From: Tyto alba
Taxonomy: Eukaryota > Chordata > Aves > Strigiformes > Tytonidae
Length of the DNA stretch: 64,000 nt
NCBI RefSeq assembly: GCF_018691265.1
Contig: NW_024881322.1
Coordinates: 9,661,989 to 9,725,988 of the forward strand
Direction: 5' to 3'
A model generated the notes under the pieces. The model was not told where the DNA came from. It was given only the letters and a program-made list of their open reading frames with translations, and searched no databases. This document shows positions 61,901-64,000 of this stretch, one piece after another. The first letter of the stretch is position 1. The number at the start of each line of letters is the position of its first letter. The translations under genes and the position numbers were made by a program.

Positions 61901-63675
61901 TGCTGAAGTTGGAAGGAGTCAATAGCTTGGTCCCATACCTGCTCCGAGAGATGGAAACAGCTAACCAAAGATTTGACAGCAACCCCACAAGTGGCATCCT
62001 GTCCCCTCTGGTTAATAGGCCAAGCATTTCAACATATATCTTCTAATTTCTGTACAGGACCCACCTTGGTTTAAACAGCCCCTCTCTCCAGACTCGTTAG
62101 CCTAGCTCACTGTGCTGCCCTGCAGAGTCCATCCCTCTCTCCAAGTGCAGTTTGTTGTCTACATTGTCTTTCACTCCACGAGGCACCTTGCACATCTGCC
62201 ACCAGAAGATGTCAGGGTGCAAAGTGGTTTCTACTTCTCTTTATTCCCTCACACAAGCAAGTAAGTCCATATAAAAATATAACTCCTGGGCTGGCAGTGA
62301 GGTGCATGTGCAGCCACCACTGTTACAGCTCCTGCTGTCCTCCTGGAAGGACCCATGAACTGTTTTACCACTTCGGACACAGAATTTCTGAAGGAACCTG
62401 TTTGATGAAGTTTGGGCAACACCTTGGTTGAGTCAAGTTAGTGTGTGCCCTCTCTGCAGCCTGCACTCAACTTCTTTCACCCCTGCCGGGATGCAGGGCC
62501 ATATATCTCTATGTTGGCATAACATGGAGCATAGTAGTCATATGGGACACACACCTGCAATAAAACAAATGCTACTACCATTCTCAAAAGTCAAGTGTTT
62601 CTCCAGGTCTTAATATTGTCAGAATTAAATCCATCTTGGAGATGAACCACAGCTCACCGAAGCTGATAAGAAGGCTCTGACTGATTTCAATGGCTGTTGG
62701 ATGAGGCCTCGTGTAAAACATCTTAATGCAAACATTTAGAAATCAAACACGTCTTTATCCATTCAGATGCAGGGAAAAAGATTTACAAAAATAGATGACT
62801 AAGTGAATCACTTGCTTTTCAACACTGCCAAACAACCACCATGACTCACAGGTTTTAGTGTGACTGGGGCTGCATGGTGACTGAAAAAAAAAAAAAACCA
62901 ACAACAAAACACAAGCTAAAAAATCCCAAAACAAACTGTATCTGTTTAGACACCTATGCAGATACGTATGTGTCTGAGTAGCAAAGATCTAGGACATGCA
63001 ATCAAGTTACTGAGGCGTACCAAGTAACTACATCAAACAAGCAGTGGTAACGAAGTATGCTTCCAGCCTGCGGCAAAAGATTATGCACATTATCTTAAAC
63101 CTCTTGCACTGCAGGCTAATCCAAGTCAAATATCCCTGCATTTGCAGCGGGTAAGTAGGGCCTACACAGGCTGCCACAGCAGATCAGGCAATGTGGGGAT
63201 AACTTGTCATGCCACGGTATGGTAGCGGTATATGTGAACCTCAGCTGAGTATCTGGTTTGGGGTTACTGGACTGCTTAACAATAAAGTCTAGAGACAGTG
63301 AGATTTTATTTTCCGTACTCTTCTTCTCTGACCCAGATTGGTACAAGAGAATTTGTCCCTGTAATTCCCACTCTCTGACAATTATGTTGTTGATGCTCCA
63401 CACAGCTGAAGTGTATTACGTACCTTTCATTCAAACAGACATTTTCTAAAAGTGTCCATGCTCAAAATGTTGAAGTTCATTTCCCAGACAATGCATATGC
63501 ACTGGAAGCCTCCATACTGTTCAGTTCCAGCTTAAAAGACCTTCCACAGTCTGTAGCTTTGAAAAAAGTGGAAAACCAGCTCACCTTTGGAGGAGGGTAG
63601 AGATGACAAAGCAGTTGTCCCGGATCCTGTTTACACAGCTTCAAGGAATGGCAGACCACATCGGCATTCATTTCC
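3119..63675 (-). CDS. AOAH: Acyloxyacyl hydrolase (AOAH), 3' 18 exons, 5'-partial in window
   Basis: Secreted/lysosomal lipase that cleaves the secondary acyl chains of lipid A and so inactivates lipopolysaccharide. CDS join on the minus strand, 5' to 3': 63675-63585, 54876-54817, 48916-48846, 46533-46473, 45962-45892, 45038-44990, 44555-44507, 43377-43283, 35088-34997, 32592-32510, 26116-26080, 25020-24946, 18042-17870, 15059-15001, 14919-14860, 13215-13119, 9309-9233, 3247-3119. All junctions have AG/GT and keep frame. The exons total 1429 nt: one base of a split codon, 475 codons and the stop. Aligned to human AOAH as I remember it (575 residues), this is residues 101-575 without gaps. Visible are the end of the saposin-B domain (Cys108, 114, 123), the GDSAGAHF nucleophile block (Ser263), an IGND block and the DGFHP Asp-x-x-His block (Asp527, His530). 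Cys123 and Cys453, which I recall as linking the small and large subunits, are both kept. The start, signal peptide and first saposin half lie beyond 64000. No frameshift or internal stop is present, so the gene looks functional. Confidence 0.97.
3248..9232 (-). other. AOAH intron before the last exon (phase 0)
   Basis: About 6 kb of non-coding sequence. It holds a pure A run at 5731-5753, an A-rich imperfect tract around 5200-5240, a T run near 5158-5172 and a short GGAGT-type repeat near 8037-8063. The part above about 7800 is more GC-rich. No further exon was recognised. Confidence 0.7.
9233..9309 (-). CDS. AOAH: AOAH exon with DGFHP catalytic block (residues 509-533)
   Basis: Exon of 77 bases with acceptor CCTTGTTTGCAG and donor GTAAAA. 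It reads AEEWHQMG then GEPWQLIEPVDGFHPSQ; human has GQPWQLIEPVDGFHPNE. Asp527 and His530 form the Asp-x-x-His block V that completes the GDSL-hydrolase active site with Ser263 (family knowledge). The exon lies in a GC-rich stretch. Confidence 0.98.
9310..13118 (-). other. AOAH intron (phase 1)
   Basis: About 3.8 kb. It contains the CR1-like fragment at 11795-12060, a GC-rich stretch at 12720-13020 and an A run just left of the exon at 13119. Nothing else recognisable. Confidence 0.7.
11795..12060 (+). mobile_element. Decayed CR1-like non-LTR retrotransposon fragment
   Basis: Several short pieces follow the order of the 3' part of avian CR1. These are GAACAGAGGCTGAGGGACAGG, then CCTGGGGAAGAG, then GAGGAGATACAATGGGCACAA, then GAGTAGGTTGCCCA near 12030. 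They match remembered CR1 text such as 'aggagaggctgaggga', 'gagacaatgggcacaa' and 'caggttgccca'. The fragment is diverged and truncated, and no ORF survives. Confidence 0.6.
13119..13215 (-). CDS. AOAH: AOAH exon (residues 476-507)
   Basis: Exon of 97 bases with acceptor GATTTTTTGCAG and donor GTAAGT. It reads RA, LQLSNVLKEIAKSEKFANF, then DIFYMDFPLRQ; the human match includes LSNTLKKIAASEKFTNFNLFYMDF. Ends after one base of the codon for residue 508. Confidence 0.96.
13216..14859 (-). other. AOAH intron (phase 0)
   Basis: About 1.6 kb of AT-rich sequence. I see no exon and no recognisable repeat. Confidence 0.7.
14860..14919 (-). CDS. AOAH: AOAH exon (residues 456-475)
   Basis: Sixty-base exon, phase 0 at both ends, acceptor GCCCCCCCAG and donor GTAAGT. 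It reads VSPCSGWLTPNETLRNLTSE against human VSPCHGWMSSNKTLRTLTSE. It carries two adjacent sequons, Asn466 (shared with human) and Asn471 (Thr in human). Confidence 0.98.
15001..15059 (-). CDS. AOAH: AOAH exon (residues 437-455)
   Basis: Exon of 59 bases with acceptor TGCTTCGCAG and donor GTAAGG. It reads QLNRDVTYSQLYSFLDCLQ against human QLNKDMTYAQLYSFLNCLQ. Cys453, which I recall as the large-subunit partner of Cys123, is present. Only 81 bases of intron separate it from the next exon. Confidence 0.98.
15060..17869 (-). other. AOAH intron (phase 1)
   Basis: About 2.8 kb. It is GC-rich near 15150-15340, with a C run around 15190-15200, and otherwise unremarkable. No exon recognised. Confidence 0.7.
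17870..18042 (-). CDS. AOAH: AOAH exon, largest in window (residues 379-435)
   Basis: Exon of 173 bases with acceptor CTCTTCTTCTGCAG and donor GTAAAT. It contains HMTTPKEMLSNVV, LPNGSHVILTGLVDGRFLW and DNLHDRYHPL. The human counterparts are AMTTPEKLYSNVM, LPNGSHVILYGLPDGTFLW and DNLHNRYHPL. Part of the hydrolase core, with a conserved Asn-Gly-Ser sequon at Asn409. Confidence 0.98.
18043..24945 (-). other. AOAH intron (phase 2)
   Basis: About 6.9 kb. It contains an A run at 18421-18439 followed by a purine-rich AAGAAG stretch, and a GC-rich region at about 21430-22340 with the longest open frame of the window on the plus strand. A hydrophobic open frame on the minus strand lies at 24690-24905. 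None of these resembles a known exon. Confidence 0.7.
24946..25020 (-). CDS. AOAH: AOAH exon with IGND block (residues 354-377)
   Basis: Exon of 75 bases with acceptor ATCTTTTAG and donor GTAAGG. It reads LARNQLLD then NPAIVIYATIGNDVCN; human has LSRNKVLDYPAIVIYAMIGNDVCS. The Gly-Asn-Asp segment corresponds to the block III Gly-x-Asn motif of SGNH/GDSL hydrolases (family knowledge). It enters and leaves in the same phase, so skipping it keeps frame. Confidence 0.97.
25021..26079 (-). other. AOAH intron (phase 2)
   Basis: About 1.1 kb. T/TTG-rich at 25180-25265. An open minus-strand frame of about 92 codons lies at 25585-25863 with no recognised similarity. Confidence 0.7.
26080..26116 (-). 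CDS. AOAH: AOAH 37-base microexon (residues 342-352)
   Basis: Short exon that bridges two confident exons. It supplies exactly the missing phase: two bases in, eleven codons, two bases out. It reads G-GSSGNLLYLIK-S across the junctions, against human ASSRNLKKFIE-S, with identical length. Donor is GTGAGT. Acceptor is TGTGATCAG behind a pyrimidine stretch. A second in-frame AG twelve bases further in (exon start 26104) would give a 25-base version. Homology is weak because the exon is so short. Confidence 0.85.
26117..32509 (-). other. AOAH intron (phase 1)
   Basis: About 6.4 kb of mostly AT-rich sequence. It includes the CR1-like 3' end at 30615-30700 and a 148-codon open minus-strand frame at 28865-29311 that I cannot identify. 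Confidence 0.7.
30615..30700 (-). mobile_element. CR1-like 3' terminus, reverse orientation, decayed
   Basis: ATAATCATAGAATAATCAAG followed by ACATCACCTAATCCAAC resembles the reversed 3' end of avian CR1, which typically reads 'aatcatagaatcat ... gatcatctagtccaacc'. More of the same element may continue rightward to about 31250 (phrases such as CCTCTTTGACAAATTTAATC) but is too diverged for me to prove. Confidence 0.5.
32510..32592 (-). CDS. AOAH: AOAH exon (residues 314-340)
   Basis: Exon of 83 bases with acceptor TTATTTCAG and donor GTATGT. It reads GWTDSLY then LRLRRRNRCNHRDLQNIS, against human LRLWKRNHCNHRDYQNIS. It contains a conserved Asn-Ile-Ser sequon at Asn336 and Cys329. Enters on the last base of Gly313 and leaves after one base of Gly341. 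Confidence 0.96.
32593..34996 (-). other. AOAH intron (phase 2)
   Basis: About 2.4 kb, AT-rich, with a 30-base T run (34696-34725) about 270 bases inside the intron on the transcript's 5' side. No exon recognised. Confidence 0.7.
34696..34725. repeat. Poly(T)/poly(A) tract
   Basis: About thirty consecutive T on the plus strand, preceded by TTTCTTTTC and followed by CTCTCC. On the AOAH transcript strand it is an A tract. It could be an expanded mononucleotide repeat or the tail of an old insertion; no target-site duplication was visible. Confidence 0.8.
34997..35088 (-). CDS. AOAH: AOAH exon (residues 283-312)
   Basis: Exon of 92 bases with acceptor TTTCTCTTTCAG and donor GTAAGC. It reads KSFANLPMA then FTDELDWPQFSEITGFL then NSTI. 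Human has TNELDWPQLSGATGFLDSTV at the end of this stretch. Starts in phase 0 and ends after two bases of Gly313. Asp309 of human is Asn here, giving an Asn-Ser-Thr sequon. Confidence 0.95.
36518..36572. repeat. TA/CA-rich simple sequence
   Basis: Degenerate alternating purine-pyrimidine tract, ACATATATATATACGTGG then TGTATATACATATACATATA. Confidence 0.7.
40064..40150. repeat. AT-rich low-complexity stretch
   Basis: Almost entirely A and T, with repeated ATATA and TAAA motifs. No clear repeat unit. Confidence 0.6.
40690..40840 (+). mobile_element. Possible ancient MIR-like SINE fragment
   Basis: The ordered pieces CACAACCCTGAGG, TTACTATTGCCATTCTACA, AAGACACAGAGG and a later TAGCACTTCTGTGCTC resemble the MIR core ('cacaaccctatgaggtag ... 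tactattatccccattttacag ... gaggcacagaga'). The match is diverged and made from memory only. Confidence 0.35.
41995..42110. repeat. Degenerate ATC/ATT trinucleotide-rich tract
   Basis: Contains AATCATCATCACCATCAG, then ATTATTACCATC, then CTCATCATCAGC and GTCATCATGGTC. It looks like a decayed (ATC)n microsatellite. Confidence 0.6.
43283..43377 (-). CDS. AOAH: AOAH exon carrying the catalytic GDS block (residues 252-282)
   Basis: Exon of 95 bases with donor GTGAGC. It contains VVLLGDSAGAHFHIPPEW, the block I motif of GDSL hydrolases; Ser263 is the nucleophile in human AOAH. The acceptor is TTAATTAG before GTGCAG. A second AG lies six bases downstream (exon start 43371). The first AG gives exactly the human length and is the first after a good branch-like CTAAT, so I prefer it; the second would remove two residues. 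Confidence 0.97.
43378..44506 (-). other. AOAH intron (phase 1)
   Basis: About 1.1 kb. A CTAAT branch-like site and a T/C-rich stretch precede the acceptor at its 3' end. No other feature seen. Confidence 0.7.
44507..44555 (-). CDS. AOAH: AOAH exon, GVDPKDG (residues 235-250)
   Basis: Exon of 49 bases, phase 0 start, ending after one base of Gly251. Acceptor CTTCCAACAG, donor GTAAAT. It reads GVDPKDGIPYEEKFCK, against human GVDPKDGVPYEKKFCE. It leads directly into the nucleophile exon. Confidence 0.96.
44556..44989 (-). other. AOAH intron (phase 0)
   Basis: 434 bases, strongly AT-rich (ATTTAAATTAATTATAATAG near 44720). No other feature seen. Confidence 0.75.
44990..45038 (-). CDS. AOAH: AOAH exon, DSNCNGIW (residues 219-234)
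   Basis: Exon of 49 bases, acceptor CCATTTTAG and donor GTAAGT. Its first base completes Arg218. It reads P then DNWDVKSDSNCNGIW, nearly identical to human NNWDVHQDSNCNGIW. The D-S-N-C-N-G segment looks like an acidic metal-binding loop. Confidence 0.96.
45039..45891 (-). other. AOAH intron (phase 2)
   Basis: 853 bases. Nothing recognisable beyond the splice sites. Confidence 0.75.
45892..45962 (-). CDS. AOAH: AOAH exon, RGRDCND calcium-loop motif (residues 195-217)
   Basis: Exon of 71 bases, acceptor GGCTTTTAG and donor GTAAAG, starting in phase 0 and ending after two bases of Arg218. It begins TLRGYHWRGRDCND, identical to human over those 14 residues. The next residues, KNTTV, replace human SDESV and create an N-glycosylation sequon at Asn210. 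Confidence 0.96.
45963..46472 (-). other. AOAH intron (phase 0)
   Basis: 510 bases with a T run near 46167-46179. Nothing else recognisable. Confidence 0.75.
46473..46533 (-). CDS. AOAH: AOAH exon, calcium-site region (residues 175-194)
   Basis: Exon of 61 bases, acceptor TTTTTTATAG and donor GTAAGT, entering after two bases of a codon and ending in phase 0. It reads VIR then NKLPFEDFDGDRFSTFP, against human EQSVPFKDVDSDKYSVFP. The Asp-x-Asp-x-Asp type cluster D-F-D-G-D belongs to the acidic loops at the start of the large subunit that bind calcium in the human enzyme (family knowledge). Confidence 0.93.
46534..48845 (-). other. AOAH intron (phase 2)
   Basis: About 2.3 kb with a T run of about 23 bases at 47361-47383. 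No exon recognised. Confidence 0.7.
48846..48916 (-). CDS. AOAH: AOAH exon spanning the small/large subunit processing site (residues 151-173)
   Basis: Exon of 71 bases with acceptor CTTCCCTTCCAG. It reads KSFMGFSSV then CAFPPLANLCEKIK, against human KYSRSGSDI then CSLPVLAKICQKIK. The human precursor is cut near residue 156 to make the two disulfide-linked subunits; here that stretch is MGFSS instead of RSGSD. The exon ends AAA TA before the donor GTAGGT. The leftover TA joins T from the next exon to give Tyr174. If this donor is not used, the next in-frame codon is the stop TAG. Confidence 0.88.
48917..54816 (-). other. AOAH intron (phase 0)
   Basis: About 5.9 kb. It contains the (AC)n-A(n) microsatellite at 49915-49962 and a more GC-rich portion from about 50060 to 51900. 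Several chance open frames, no recognised exon. Confidence 0.7.
49915..49962. repeat. (AC)n microsatellite joined to a poly(A) run
   Basis: Uninterrupted AC dinucleotides followed directly by about two dozen A. Likely length-polymorphic. Confidence 0.9.
54817..54876 (-). CDS. AOAH: AOAH exon, linker after saposin-B domain (residues 131-150)
   Basis: Sixty-base exon, phase 0 at both ends, with acceptor TTTCCTAG and donor GTAAGA. It reads VGL followed by STAIRKAKRIMKNSKDL and aligns with human ETWKFTLQKARQIVKKSPIL. Only part is conserved (KA-R/K-x-I-x-K), so the call rests on length, phase, splice sites and position between two confident exons. It is a basic linker of the small subunit. Skipping it would keep frame. 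Confidence 0.85.
55790..56070. promoter_or_regulatory. CpG-dense patch, possible intragenic CpG island
   Basis: CpG dinucleotides are frequent (for example ACCCGCGCTG, GACGGCCGTG, CACGCGTGG, CACACCGACGGCC), unlike the AT-rich, CpG-poor surroundings. It lies about 0.9 kb upstream, in transcript direction, of the exon at 54817-54876. It could be an internal promoter or enhancer, or just a GC-rich repeat remnant. Confidence 0.3.
59036..59144. repeat. (TTTG)n/(TTG)n simple repeat ending in poly(T)
   Basis: Tandem TTTG units, then tandem TTG units, then a G-rich interval with two GGGGG runs and a T run of about 18. On the AOAH strand it is (CAA)n/(CAAA)n. Confidence 0.85.
63585..63675 (-). CDS. 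AOAH: AOAH exon, end of saposin-B domain (residues 101-130)
   Basis: First AOAH exon in the window. It reads EMNADVVCHSLKLCKQ, then a third Cys, and ends ...YPPPK before the donor GTGAGC. The three cysteines fit the last half of the saposin-B fold in the small subunit, which is needed for lipid substrate binding and targeting. The first base completes a codon from an exon outside the window, and the exon ends in phase 0. Acceptor choice is open. CAG just before 63675 gives the human-like start, but another CAG nine bases earlier in the transcript (exon start 63684) follows a better pyrimidine tract and would add Ile-Asp-Arg in frame. Confidence 0.9.
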
Positions 63676-64000
63676 CTGTCTATGCTGAAGAAAATGGTGT
63701 GAAAACAAAGACTATTATGTTCTTCTGGGTGCTTGAAAGTAGAAGCTATTTCCGTGGGAAGCTAAATCTCCCCAACGTCAAACAGTAACCTCAGCTCGCT
63801 CCACTGAGGCCTGTAATCGCTGCTCAGTACAATGTTGGGTCCTAATGACTTTCTGCCACGACATCCTATTCAGCATTTAAAATCGGATCCCGGGATGATG
63901 AAAAAGTACTGTGCTTTATATGCAGCACTTGAATCAAATACATTATGACTGTTTTGTTTTTTAATCAATCATAAGTCTGACAAAGATATAAAGGTTAAAG
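63676..64000 (-). other. AOAH intron, truncated by the window edge
   Basis: The 3' end of the intron preceding the first visible exon. I looked for the exon encoding the preceding saposin-B segment and did not find it, so it lies beyond 64000. Confidence 0.7.

Larger units (their letters stand above)
54877..63584 (-). other. AOAH intron (phase 0), longest in window
   Basis: About 8.7 kb. It holds three GC/CpG-rich patches (55790-56070, 57830-58210, 60540-60880), an A run at 56732-56751 and the TTTG/TTG repeat at 59036-59144. A plus-strand open frame starting with a signal-peptide-like stretch lies at 59217-59543. No AOAH exon recognised. Confidence 0.7.

Noticed and set aside
1..64000. tRNA, rRNA, CRISPR arrays, bacterial operons or intact proviruses
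   Set aside because: No cloverleaf with A/B boxes, no repeat-spacer arrays, no paired long terminal repeats, and no long viral open frames were seen on reading both strands.

Overview
The window is vertebrate genomic DNA, most probably from a bird. It has one recognisable gene spread over small exons, decayed CR1-type retrotransposon pieces (a family abundant in birds and other reptiles), no primate- or rodent-type repeats, and fairly short introns. The species cannot be named from the sequence.

The gene is AOAH, acyloxyacyl hydrolase, the secreted/lysosomal GDSL-type lipase that removes the secondary (acyloxyacyl-linked) fatty acids from the lipid A of bacterial lipopolysaccharide and so detoxifies it. 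It lies on the minus strand. Eighteen coding exons run from about 63675 down to the stop codon at 3119-3121. They were found by reading reverse-strand translations against remembered human AOAH and checking AG acceptors, GT donors and reading phase at each junction. The joined exons give 475 whole codons, matching human residues 101-575 with no insertion or deletion. The 5' exons (signal peptide, propeptide, first part of the saposin-B domain), the promoter and the start codon lie beyond position 64000.

Layout, from gene 5' to 3' (right to left): end of the saposin-B domain (63585-63675); linker and subunit-processing region (54817-54876, 48846-48916); calcium-site region (46473-46533, 45892-45962, 44990-45038, 44507-44555); GDS nucleophile exon (43283-43377); middle of the hydrolase domain (34997-35088, 32510-32592, a 37-base microexon at 26080-26116, 24946-25020, 17870-18042); C-terminal part with the Asp-x-x-His motif (15001-15059, 14860-14919, 13119-13215, 9233-9309); last exon with stop (3119-3247). 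Positions 1-3118 are 3' UTR and downstream intergenic DNA. I saw no second protein gene, tRNA, rRNA or CRISPR.

The rest is intron. It holds simple repeats, long A/T tracts, a few CR1 and MIR-like fossils, and several GC/CpG-rich patches. No new system is evident. The points most worth a second look are three predicted glycosylation sites absent from human AOAH (one inside the calcium-site region), the microexon and tandem acceptors, a changed subunit-processing site, and a CpG-dense patch about 0.9 kb upstream of the second exon that might be an internal promoter.
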